DNA of 64,000 nucleotides from Dipylidium caninum. Taxonomy: Eukaryota; Platyhelminthes; Cestoda; Cyclophyllidea; Dipylidiidae. The notes beneath the pieces were generated by a model. The model was given only the letters and a program-made list of their open reading frames with translations. It searched no databases and was not told the origin of the DNA. The translations under genes were made by a program, and so were the position numbers. The DNA lies in contig QEYB01000062.1 of assembly GCA_017562135.1 (NCBI GenBank), positions 310,001 to 374,000 of the forward strand, given 5' to 3'. Positions 1 to 12,106 of this stretch are shown piece by piece (within the stretch, counting starts at the first letter, position 1; the number at the start of each line of letters is the position of its first letter).

Positions 1-3000
1 GCTGATCTGAGAGGGCTTCGGATGAATGGAAGCGGAGTCCAACATCCCGTGTAAACAAGACTTTTGTGACAGTAGATGAACACTGGCACCCGAGACGGGC
101 CTCCTTAGCTGTTTAGAGGAACGTTCTGCACACACACACAAACACACACACGCACACATACACGAGAAGTTGAAAGCAAAAGCGTGGGAATGGATTAAAC
201 ACCAACCATGAGACTATTTCGAAAGTAGCCTCCGTAGTCGCCCTTAGGCCATTCCTGGCTAAAATTTAGGAAACAGACCCCATCGCAGGGGAAAAACGCC
301 CCTTCAAGCCACTAACAGAAAAAAAAGTATCGCTTGGGCAGTCCGAAGCTGGGTTATGTCGGAATTGTCCAACAAAAGAAGAGTGTTCGTGAACAGACGA
401 TGCCTCTCAAGTGAGAGTTTCGGTGACCAGGGCGTTGCGCAACTGCGGTCACCGTAGAGCGTCACCCCAGTCGTGTCGGGGAGACTGGAGTGGCCACGAG
501 GACGTGTCGTGTGTTGGGACAACTTCAGTTGCATTCCGCACCCTCGTAGCCCGCGCACAGGAATTAGAGACGGGAGAAGAAACTCGCTCAACGATTATGA
601 AGGAGGTTGCGATCTTCCCACTTCTGGGAGACTTCCCGTTAAAAAAAAACGTGGCAGAAGAAAAACAACGCCGAACTGGACCGGAAATGGTCCTCCTAGG
701 TGACGCGGGGAAGGAATAGTTTCCCAGCGATAGCAGCAGTTAGAGCAGATTAAAATACTCTTAGGGAATGTCTGTGACGGTCACGGCTAATCACGAAGGT
801 TGGATTAGGCAACAGCTGAAGAAATGGTATCGAGAATGCTAAAAACTTGTTTCGACGGTTGCCAGTGGAGGGGTTGTGGCCGAAAAAGCGCATAATACAC
901 CCGCTGTCGATTATATTTAGGGTTTTAGCTGTTCCATGCGAGCACTTTGCCATCCAACTCTACAAGAGCCTGCTTTTACCACACCCGCAAACGGTTCACG
1001 CGCCCTTTCTCACTCTTGGCCCACCGAGCGCGCGATTGTGAGCTCCGTAAAGTAATGGAACAATTTAACCCTTAAGGGAAAAGAAAAGAAAAACACGGAG
1101 AGTTTAAATAAGGGTAGATTATGCTATATTTGGTGAAATGAGATGCAGGACGATTAGTGAAACAGCGGGAGGTTGCTGCTAAAGCTATGGATTAGAAGGT
1201 GCGCTACAGGAAGCCCCTCCGGTTCATGAGCAGGCACGAGACTCCGTCTACCGCAGTCAACACCGCTCCAGGAAGGACGGGGAAGGGGAAGGCAGGTGGG
1301 AATCAAGCACACAAACAGAAATAAAGCTTCACTACCACTCCAGCCGAGTATTGCGACACCCACGAGGGCATTGGAGGTGGACCACTCTCTGTTCCAGCTC
1401 CTCACTCTCCAAACTCGCTCATTAGTGGTTGAAGCGAACGTTGAAACCTCCAAGCAACGCAGGCGTTAAAATCCATTGCCCAGAAGTGTTTCAATCAACA
1501 GTTTGAGTGATAGTGCGTGGCTGTGAGGCCCTTTAGAACGCCGCCGTATAGGAAATCGCCCTCGATCCCGGCGGCGTAGCCCTGCAGAGCCGACCACACT
1601 TCGGGCAATGCCCGACCCCCTACTTTGGCACATCGTAGGCGCGAGGCACCCCGCAAGTCGCCGACACAATTCAAGGTGGGCGTCGCGAGAGACGCCTCCA
1701 CATGTGGTTTATGAGAAGCGAAACAAACCTTTTCGGACGAATCGCCCTCTTCATTTAAAGCGGCCAGACGCGTCAGTTGAAGGTTGAGAACCCGTTCAGA
1801 GAACTAGATAAAAATTAAAGTAGAAAGAATGAATTTTGGCTTTCGACTTCCCCTGTAGTTGCCCGTTAAAGATGAGTGTTTTCAACCAGCAAGTTGTACC
1901 TCTGTCATCTTAAGGGAAAACAAATATCTATACAACAAAAGAGGCAGGCGCAGACACGAATGGAGCGCTCGGTGTTCAAGTTCGAGGGACCGTTTTGCAA
2001 GTATCGCGGGCGAGCGTCCAATGAGAAGCACATTGGCATCAACTTGGTGCTCTTCTAGCATTAATGGGTACCTCAAGTCGCCTTCTTGTGCTTTCCAAGC
2101 ACGAGATAGAGTGCAAGAGACCTCTGCCGCCACTCTGCTTGATATGGTGTTTCCGACATGCTGGGCGTTGCCCATCGTCTCTTCCTCCCACAGAGGTTAT
2201 GTAGCCAGAACCGCTTTACCACAAAGCAACTGCTATACGTGGTGAAGAATGTGGACGGCTCCAACAAGTGGATGGGCACACACTTTACAACTCCTTCTAA
2301 CCTACATCTCCGACCTTTTGTTACTTAAGGTGATAATAGCGGTAGCCATACGCCACATAATGCGATTATTTGCAGACAATGGCCGGGAAGTTTAGGGATC
2401 GTAGGTGGGCACCAAGGGCAATAAACTGAGGCGAGTTTTAAGGGGGAAAGAGGCTTGCAGAGAATGTGAGGATTAAGTTAATTCTAAACAGACGTGCGAT
2501 AAGCGTTGAGTTTATTGCAGGGAGGAGGCCCGCCTCCGCTCCGGAGACAGAAATGCGTGGGGCTCTGAAACTGCAGCACATGATTTGCATGAGTTGGCTC
2601 ACACTCGCCACCTCTGCCACACTCCTCTCGGTGGAGCTCAACTCGGTTTGACTAAGTGCAAAAGGGCACTGGATACGCAAAACTATTAAACCCACTGCAA
2701 CGCACATTCGTAAACCCTTTGGTGAAGAGGGTAACGAGATAATATTAGTGACTGTGGTTTTGTGGATAAAAGTAAAGCCAAAATGATGGGGAAGATGTTT
2801 TTCTTAGGGTTAAGGCATGCTACATGACTTAAGCAGTCGCTTTCACAGAGACACCTCAAATCCTTAGAGGCAATCGCATGCTGGCGGATCCACCCGGCCA
2901 CTAAACAAACAAGGCGAAGAATGCGGTCGCCCCCTCCTTCTGATCACCAACTTCGTTGCATGAATCTGTGCTTAAGTGGGTTTTGTTTTTCCATAAAAGG

Positions 3001-3350
3001 GCACCATCGAGTTCCACTTGTAAATACGCATGATGCTGCTCCTCCAAGGGAAGGAATTCAAACGATGAACAACACATACCTACCTCACGTGAAAGGCAAA
3101 TTTTCAGAAGAAGGGAAAGGGACAAACTATGCCGAATTTCTGTTCAATTGCCGAACACGTCAGAATACCAGTGGAGCAAAGCCAAATACTATTTAAATAT
3201 GAATGGCATGAGGGTCACTCACTGCACAGCACCTTTTTGCCTCTTAAAGGCCTCTCTTGTGGCCATAGCATTTGGAAAAATTGGCGACAGGAGGTGAAAT
3301 ATAATTTAGGATCTACAATAATTAGGTTAGTCGAGTATTCCCACTAAATG

Positions 3351-3375
3351 GAAGAAGAAGAAGAAGAAGAAGAAG
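3351..3375. repeat. (GAA)n microsatellite
   Basis: Eight uninterrupted GAA/AAG units run directly after an ATGG. There is no recognised gene around it. Confidence 0.9.
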
Positions 3376-6300
3376 TGTCAAATGAAAGCAGAAACACACC
3401 CCAGTTGGGTCGGCCATCTCGAAGAAGTGGCACAAGTGGAGGTCCTCAGACGCCAGGTCTTTCCATTGTGCCGAATGGGGTTCGGAAGTCAACAGAAGAA
3501 GGAGGCGGCCAGAGCTGAAGCGCAATGAAATATGTGAAACGGCAGGATAGGAGACTCAATACACAAGCATTCCACTGTCCCCGTGTGCGCCCACAAACCC
3601 GGAACAACAGACACTCACTAAAGTGTTGTTGCTGCAGGCGAGTATCCTCAAGAGGGCCCTCTGAAAGACAATCAAAATCCGACAGCCAAACTGACGTAAA
3701 CACTGGGAGTAAGGGCGACAATAAACCACCGAATGGATTAAGAGTCCCAAGATGCGGTGTAAAACGAGCTGCGGTGGAGACTGGCACGAGTCGGAGACAT
3801 AAATTTCCAAAATGGACCCTGGCGACAAGACGACGGCATCACTCAACTGTCAAGAGTTGAGAAACCGTGGGGGGCAACAATCACGACTCCGAGTCGAGCA
3901 GCGAGAATGGTATTTGGGGGCAGTTGAGCCCCCGCACTCGAGCGGCGCTGCTCCGACGTCCAGTTGACTCGAAGTGTCAACTCGAACGACGCTGCTACGG
4001 CGCTACGGTCTTTTTTCATCAACTCGCTCCGGCTCATTTACAATTCCTGATCAGGTATCTCTCCCTGAAAAAACTCTCATCGACTAGGCTCAGGTGACAT
4101 TTTTAGCGAAACCTGAGTTCAGTGTAGATAGTCCCGGCTTGGCGAGAAGTTTTTAAGCCTTAAAAATATGGGTCAAGATTGGAAAGGACTACACGAGGCG
4201 GAGTGGAGATGGTGAACGAGAAACCAAGTAGTGCATTGAATCATATAAAATAAAATAAGTGGGTGGTGCTGATTGGGCGGAAAACCACTTAAGTGGTGGC
4301 GTAAACTTTTTCCGTCGACATGGAAATTTGCCTGACCAAATCTTACATTCTGTATATACCAACAAAGGTCAAAAAGGGGGGAAAAGCCACACAATCATTT
4401 GAGATTTTTTAAAACCACTGGTCGAGCAACCCGAGAGGTTCACGCCGCCAACGTCGTGAGGAAGCGTCTACGTCGCATTCCGATGCCTCGCAGAGCACTC
4501 AAAAGGGCCAACCAAAAGGGGACTGCAAAGTTTTCTCTGTCCGCAACAAGCCTGGAGGCGGGCGAGAAGCAGCGTGTGACTGTGGAGCACAAGTATTCAT
4601 CAAAATGGATGTTTTCAACTTAATAAATAGTTTTATGAAGTTTTATTATTGGCATACGCTTGCTCGAATATAAATGCGCTTTTGAGTGCTCGTAAAATTT
4701 TCTTCCAATTTGGCGGAAATCGGCTCGAAGTTGTTGGTTCGCCCAAGCGGAAAAGGCTTCGGCCTCGGGCACAAAGGGCCAGTGTCGGGGCGGCTGTGCA
4801 GGCCTCCAGGCTCATCGACTGGACTGTTGGCCATGGACCCGCACGCGCCGTCGACCGGCGCCGGTAACCAAGGCAACCAGGGTGTGCAATAGCTTGTCTC
4901 TTTGCTTCCAGGTAAGGGGAAAGGTAACCGTAAAGGTTCTGTAGGATGAGTGAATGTGCTATCGCCCCTCATTTCACATTGAAATGACGAGGTGTGGAGG
5001 TCAGGTTTCAAAAGAACGAAGAAAAAAAACTCGGTCAGTAACGGTAGGTGAGAGGGGTTAACATTTTTCTTGTTTAACCCAGAATTGTCGATAGCAGAGT
5101 GAAGAAGGAGGAGGAGAAGAGGCGGTTGACCCATAAATGAGGGTCGTAAATGTGGACAATAAAGCCAGCGAGTGCGGAGGGGCCAGTGGAACCTAATTGA
5201 CGGGAGAAGGCGAGGCGTGAAGCGGAGGGCGTCACGGCACACCCAACGCCCGACGGAGGCCATGTCCAGCAGGACGCGTCTCTCTTTCCCGATATCCTGG
5301 TGGCCAGGGCAACGCCGAAACACCGCGTTGACCGCCCCGTGCCAAGACAAGTACACCCCGCCCTGGGGAAATTGTATGCCTAAGAACCTTCTTCTTATCC
5401 TTCTTGCAGTAAATCACGTAACTTCGCAGGCACAAGTGAGGCCTTGAAGGGCAATTGCGGAATAATCGCAATGATGAAAGATTTCCTTTCATCAATGAGA
5501 GAAATTTAGTTTCAATGAAATACCCGACGAGTTAACTACTGAAACTACCTCTGCGTAAATTATGATGGCAAGGAAAAGGACCATTTTTTTTAAAGAAAAT
5601 AAAGTTACCTACCAATCGCGAAGGACATCTATGGCAGAAGTGTGCAGGACCGTGGCGCCTACATTTTATTAATCTTCACAGGCAGCTAAAAGCAATCGTA
5701 GCGGCTAGTGTACAAACAAAAGCCCGGATTTGGTTATCACCGTGGCCTAAACTGCGGCGAGTCGAAACAACTGCAAGCCTTGCGATAACACTACTTTTCC
5801 AGGAGAGCAATTTGAGAAGTTATTTGAGGTCTGTGGCATAGAGGCTTGAATGCGAGTTGCTCGACGTTGTAAGACAGTCAGTGCTTCAACGAGGGGAATC
5901 ATCGGACTCCTTTATAGCCGCCCATTACCGCGTGGGGAGGAGGAGGGGGGGGGGGGTTAAAAAACCACCAATAGATGAAAAAATTGGACCACAAGTGTGA
6001 CTGCTAAAAACAGATTCAGCAATTATTAGTTAGATGACTCAAAAGTACTGTTCCACAGCTCAAAAAAGGTGAATTTTGAACTTGAAGCTCCAAGGTTCCC
6101 ATTAAGACGTTTCAAAGTTGGTCAAGTCTGAGGCGCATCAAGAGCCTGCAAATGAGAAAACCTCTAGTCCAACCAACAACGTCGTCATAAATGGAAAAGG
6201 ACAAGGGGTGTTTCCACAAAATATTCAAGTGTACGAATAATTTATGGCCACTAGCGTGACATTCGCATACCACCAGTCTTTCGGCGGTTCCTCACAAGCG

Positions 6301-9300
6301 CAACGACTTTCTGAGGAGCCGCCCCAGTGCTGCAAAACATGCTCATTAGGAAGAGGACGACATGGGACACGGCGATTAAATAATTAATTCGGTCACTTAC
6401 CCTACTTTCGAAGCATTGGCATTCACCTCGACGCAGTGGACGATTTGGGAAAGCTTGAAGCAGCCGAGGACAGTACGAGGAGGGGCAGGAGAGAAGAGCA
6501 AAAGCGAGTCTGGTGTGAAGCGGACAACACACTCCTGTCCCTTCCCTCTTCTACTCGGTGGCTGCTTGCCAAGCACGTAGCCAGCAACCTCCTCCACAGA
6601 CGACCGGTTCACTAAGCACAAAGGCAGAGGAAAGTTGTTTGACATTAACTCTCGACGCAGCATTAAGCAGTACCAAGTCAACGAGGAGGTGGGAGGGCAC
6701 AAGTTAGCACTGTCTTTTGGAGGAGGCATTTGCCCCCCCCCCGTGCATTAGGGTGGAGGAAGCGACAGACAGAACGTCACAGAGGTGGTAGGAAAAAAGT
6801 GGTAGAAGGATGGGCAAACGGATCTCCACGTTTGTCACGAATTAGCTTTTAGGGGAGACTCACAGTGAAAAGCACTAATTGTGCTGAATTTTGCCCATTG
6901 CCACGTTAATGAGAAATAAGATATGCCTAAACCGAGAATCTTTTACAGCTAAATTCCTGACTTAGGTCAAGTTAGATGAGGGAAAAACAAAAATAAGGAC
7001 TAGGTCCCTCGAGTTAAATGTCAAAATGGATAGGAGAGGTAAAATATGCCGCGGTATTTCCAAACTACTTTGTATTCACTCAAGTAAGACGCAGGAACCG
7101 CAGTGAGACCATTTTTGACCCAAAAAGTGTGGTGGAAAATCGCCGGGCCCGCTACGGTCACACTGAGGGTGGAGGCCATTTCGATGCTCCCGCCTCACTC
7201 GTCCGCCTGATCGTCCGAGGTACGCGACCGGCAATTCGTCCTGCGGCGGGGCAAGCGCGTGGGGATGTGGGCAAAGGCGAACGTTCTTGGAAGGGAGGAT
7301 ATTTACGCGCCTCTGATGCGCCGGGGGGGCGTAAGCACACCACCAACATTGCCAAGTGTAATCAAAAAGTAATTAATGCTATGACTTTAGCTGGGCCTGG
7401 AGATCAGGAATCCTCAACTGTGGGGAAGGAAATAAGAGTAACCGAGGGAGAATGGACTCGGTTTGCGCTTAACCAGAGCACAACCAAAACCCCAGATTTC
7501 GGAAGTGACTACGTTTGAGGAAATTCCACTAACTTTTCCCAATAAAAGTGTGTGAAATAAAGAGGTATTAGCCATCAGCCAGTAGACAAAGTAAAACGGT
7601 AGTAAATTCGGTAGGATCCAGGGAATTCGCGAGAAAATCTCCGTGCTGCAACTGCTAACGTGTGCGTTAGCCCAGGCTCCGGGTGTCATTCAAGCGAAGG
7701 TGGCGGTGGCAGAGGGTGTCACGCCTAAACGAGTTGCCTTTGAAGCAATGAATGCGGTGCATAGTGAATTTTGGGAGAACGAAAATTGGAATGTTGAAAG
7801 CACTGGAAGATAAAGTGAGCCTTTCCCCTGGGATTCGGATGGCGAGGGCATTGGGAGGCGGAGGCGGAGGAGGCGAAAATTCGAAAAGTGGAACACATGG
7901 TCGCAGGTGCGCAGGACAGCCAGCGAAAGCGCGAAAGGAGAGACGAAGGGGAGCAAAAATAGCCACTGCTGTGAAGATGTTCGGGAATGAACGCGAACCG
8001 AAGGCGGACCGCGTCGGGACGAAAGGGGACACCAAGAGGGAGAATAACGAATGACAACTGAAAAAGTCTCGGTGGAGGGAACAACGCAACACTTAAGCAA
8101 GTATGCAGAACTTAGTGGCAGGGATCACTAAAGCCGATTTGGAGGACAGTAAAGCCTCAACTTGGACCGTTCTGCAACCATCTGTAGTGGGGAAAAAACC
8201 CGAGGTGTGATTAGGATGCAGCAGCCCTCAATTCCACAGTGACGTGAGTTCCGGCATTCCCAAACACCGAGTCTGCGCTGCACCAGTTGGGCGCATTAAG
8301 GGCGGACGCCGACACAACATCCCAACACTGCGACGACGACGCCTATTTCGGTGAGTGGTTGTAGAGACGAGTGAATCACTTCTCTCCCCCCTCCAACACG
8401 ACAAAGTTGGGTTGGAAGAAGCGAACACTCGGACAGGATCAAAATAAGGGGTGGTAAAAGAAGTGGTTTCACTTTGAGGTAAGCAGTGACGACTTTACAG
8501 TGACCTGATTGCAGAAGAGGTCGTGGGAACTAAGAGCATGGGTCAAGTCGCAACGGAATACCTACCAGTCTAACTCTGCGGCATCAACTACTTCGTTCAT
8601 ACGTCCAACACGCAAATAGGACTGGCCCCGAAGTGGGTAGTTTAATAAAATAACTGGACAACTTCGGGACTTATTATTTTTTTTATAAAAGTCGTGACTC
8701 AGGTGTCCGTCATTTCAAGCGGTTACGCTGAAAAACTAAAACATCGCAAGTCTGACTAAATGTTTATGAAAGGGAGGCGGGTTTGGTCAGTGTTTTACAT
8801 CTCAAAGTGAATCAAGAAGTTGAAAATGAAAGGCTTTGAAAAAGAGACCATGCTGCGATGACGAGTTCGACAACGCAGTCGAAAGAGGATACTCAAGACG
8901 AAAAGGTGGATGATGTTGACTGCAAGGGAAGGAGTTTGCCGCCAACACGCAGTGGAGTTGCGACGAGGCGAAATAAAACAATGGGGGCTGCTTTAAGTGC
9001 CACACACTCCAGCGCGTGGCCTCAAGGTGAGGAGCTGATCAACCTCCCAAGGCTATCCTTACGACCGCAATTTGTTATGCGCTCGTCAAGGCCATTAAGG
9101 GATGAAAGTGAACTTTTGCGCGGCAACAGATGGTGGGACACCCACACATCCGAGGCATTACTTGGGAGGGCCAGAACGCAACAACGCCGTCTGCTATGGC
9201 CGAGAAACATTGATAAATTAGCCCGCCAACAGATCACAATTTCAACAAAATTCACACTGGCAGGGGAAATTTCAGTTAGGTAGGGGGAATTTGGCAGCCG

Positions 9301-9498
9301 TGAGTATCTGCGGCGAGGAGTCCTGGGTGTTGAGGTGGGAGTAGGTGCAACCTCTCCCCTCCCTCGCACGCACACACACAAGGCGGTCGCAAGACGCTTA
9401 AACGGCATAATTCGGCGAAGCGAGTCTTCACAGCATAAGTGGGAACACATCTAACACGTCTTTGACGCAGTGTCATTGAAGAAAATGTCGGCGTGACA

Positions 9499-9522
9499 CG
9501 CACACACACACACGTGTGTGTG
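9499..9522. repeat. Self-complementary CA/TG tract
   Basis: A run of CA dinucleotides is followed immediately by a run of GT dinucleotides, so the tract can pair with itself as an almost loop-free hairpin and could also adopt Z-DNA. It lies in non-coding sequence. Confidence 0.7.
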
Positions 9523-11838
9523 ATAGCCTGAAAAGATGACGAGATAGTCTTGCCTCAAAGGAAAGCCATATTTAGCTGGCAGCACTTGAAAAGAAAGAGC
9601 TATTTGCAACGCTCTATAAAGGAAATGGCACCAATTCTCGCGAACGCTGGCTAAAACATGCGACAAAACAATTGTCCCATGGAAAACTCAATGGAAGCAA
9701 CAAGTGTGCGGTTGCGAAGCCTCGAATACCGCGCAAAAGGTAAATAAAGTGAAAGTTAACCCAACAGAGGGTAGAGTAAGTGCTCAGCGTGGTACCTGGC
9801 TAGCGTTGCCATCTCCTCGGAAATTTGCTGCACGAAAACACAGGCCTGATGAGGCAAATAGAGGCAGCCCTTTGCCCTTTACTCTGGATTTTTTGCCTAT
9901 TCCAAAGAAGACCCTGCGTTTTCTCGTTGTGGTTTCGCATTTTCCATTTTGGCCAGAGAATTGGGGAATATAGCTGTTGCTGAGAGAAAAAAGCACCCAC
10001 ACGCTGCCCTAGGCGACAGTACGATTGTCTTTTGAGGTGAAGAGATCGCCAACTCAACACAAAATTCCCATAGAGGAAGTAGCGGAGGTGAGGCGAGAGC
10101 GCCAGGGAGTCCCATTCTCGTCATGTGAGCCTCACCAGGAGCCAACTTGTACTCGCGAGTTCCCAGCCCTTGTCACGCGGCCCTCGTCGGCTGAAGGCGA
10201 GTCGAGTCACGAGGCTCCCGACTACTCGGTTAACACGCCGAGATTACTCAGGAGAGGCAATAACATTAGCATGTTTCGGTTGGCAAGCGGCGATTTTTCA
10301 TAGGTGAATCAGCGGCAAGTGGTTCGTGGGGAGCGAACGGAGTTGGCAGAAGCGTGAAGGGCGAGAACTCGAGACCCCCATAAATTGCCCATGGTCCCCT
10401 TGCAGATGGTCGAGTCACACCTACGGTGGGGTAAGGATTTCGGTTGCCGCGATTGATGGCGCCGCATTGGATATGGGATTCGTGTGGACATTACAGGGCT
10501 GCCAGAGGGAAGGGAAGAAGTCCGTGCTATAATCGAAAAAGCCAGAACGGTCTTCGGACCTGGGGCCTGGCGCCGACTTAATAGGATTGGAGAGAAGCAG
10601 CATAGGAGGCTGAACAACAACCGGCGTAGATACAGACAGACAGATTTCGACTGTTAGTTCGAAAAGTGAGTGAGACTCAAACTGGGATTTCTGCGCCTAC
10701 AGGCAGGCCCTACGGCCAGTGTCGAGCTCAGCCAAAAAAAACACGTATGTACTTGTTCTCCTCGGGGCGTGAAGCCCGGTCCACCGTCTTTTTTATCGCT
10801 TTACCCGGCCCAACTAATCAGGTAAGAGCAGGAAATGTTGCAAGTGTTGAAGTCATTCAAAAAGTCAAGCTTTCGGTAGGGAAATCAGGCCGCCATGTAT
10901 GGAGCGTGGAATCGCCGCGGGCAGGTTCGACATCATCACTCGAAGAATAGGTAAAAGCCAAAACGAACAAAATCGGCCCATGGGGAAGAGGAGGCGAAGA
11001 CGAGAGAGAGGAAGATGTTTTGCGCTGCCTAATTTTAGGTCGGGAACTCAAGCTATTTCCGCTTCGGCCTCCAGTCAGAGGGATTTGCCAGGGAGTCGCA
11101 AAAAGCGAAGGCCCGGGTACAAGAGCAGTCGGCCAGGCTCTACGCACACCTATGCCACCAGCGAGTTGTTTGAAGCAGACGGTTCAGTTTAACAGGACTG
11201 GCGCGATATGACAGCCAAAATAAACCATTTTACCTTCGAAAACATCAAGCCTTAAGACATGAAAGAGATGTGAGGACTTGAGTCAGCATCACTGTGGCCC
11301 GACTCAAAGCACTTTGTTGTGCGTATCGTCAACTTAACAGGGTGTGTGTATGCACTCACGTGTGTTCGAAAGTCAAACTTTAAAATTGGGTAGGAGGAGT
11401 CCATGTGACTCGACATGTTTATTTACCCGCGATGCAGGACCCTAGTAAAGTGACAAGCCTCGCGAGGGTGCAAGATTTCAACACACCGCTCTACTGGCCA
11501 GGATCTTTAGTCAGCCATAAGTGGAGGAGTTCCAAGTCGTCGACAAGGGAGAAGCAGGATTCACAAGGCGACTAAGCCCTATTTATGGTAGTAAATGCAA
11601 TACGCAAAAGTTGGTTTTGCCCAGCACCGAATAGATCTCCCTTCTCCCTCTTTCTGACGCGGATACTCAGGGCAAGAGTGGACAAAAATGCAACGATTTG
11701 CAGGGAAATGTGGTTTAAACACCGGTGCGATATTTTGCCACTTTTGGAGCAGAGGAGAGAATTAATACAAACGAACTTGGCACTGAAAGGTCACTTCTGC
11801 ATAAGACCGCGAAGCAAATGGAGGGTGGAGGAACTCAC

Positions 11839-12106
11839 CAAGGAAGCGCGGCAACGGAGTACAACCAAGGAAGGAGACCACCACTTCAGAGTCGGGGCTC
11901 GCCTCGTCCTCAGCACAGCCAGCAGCGGTAGACGCAGCAGCCTCGGAGGGGACAAACTCAAGCTGCAGAGGCGGTGTCTGACCGATCCACGAGGCGGAGG
12001 ATAGGGAAGCCCGCAATGCCCGCTCCAGATCGCCTCCATCATCCGCAATTTCCTCGCTCACCTCCAAGGGGAACTGGGAGCGTGGCACCAACACGAAGGG
12101 CAGTGG
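11839..12106 (-). CDS. Possible internal exon with a ubiquitin-interacting-motif-like helix
   Basis: On the minus strand a pyrimidine-rich acceptor (TCCCCTCCAG) precedes an open 268-nt segment that ends at a strong donor (G|GTGAGT), entering in phase 0 and leaving in phase 1. The translation reads PLPFVLVPRSQF, then an acidic stretch followed by DLERALRASLSS, then a Ser/Ala/Glu-rich tail. Acidic residues followed by L-x-x-A-L-x-x-S-L fit the consensus of the ubiquitin-interacting motif seen in ANKRD13, epsins and ataxin-3. Good splice sites, an acidic helix and no stop codons argue for a real exon. I could not identify partner exons on either side, so the parent gene is unknown. It could still be a chance open frame in moderately GC-rich DNA. 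Confidence 0.4.

Larger units (their letters stand above)
1..11838. other. Gene-poor stretch with no recognised coding region
   Basis: I looked through both strands and found no reading frame with a recognisable domain or a convincing chain of exons. Frames of 60-230 codons occur (for example 4646-5356 on minus, 7018-7518 and 8858-9283 on plus), but they overlap one another, have unbiased composition and match no family I know. Short tandem tracts are present: a CA-rich tract near 130-162, a GAA tract at 3351-3375 and a self-complementary CA/TG tract near 9499-9522. Large introns or untranslated exons of a neighbouring gene could lie here without being visible. Confidence 0.5.

Noticed and set aside
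4646..5356. 236-codon minus-strand frame with a Leu-rich run
   Set aside because: The Leu run comes from a GGA/AGA repeat on the other strand, and there is no domain or splice support.
7667..8100. Three overlapping minus-strand frames
   Set aside because: All three frames being open at once points to local base composition and not coding.
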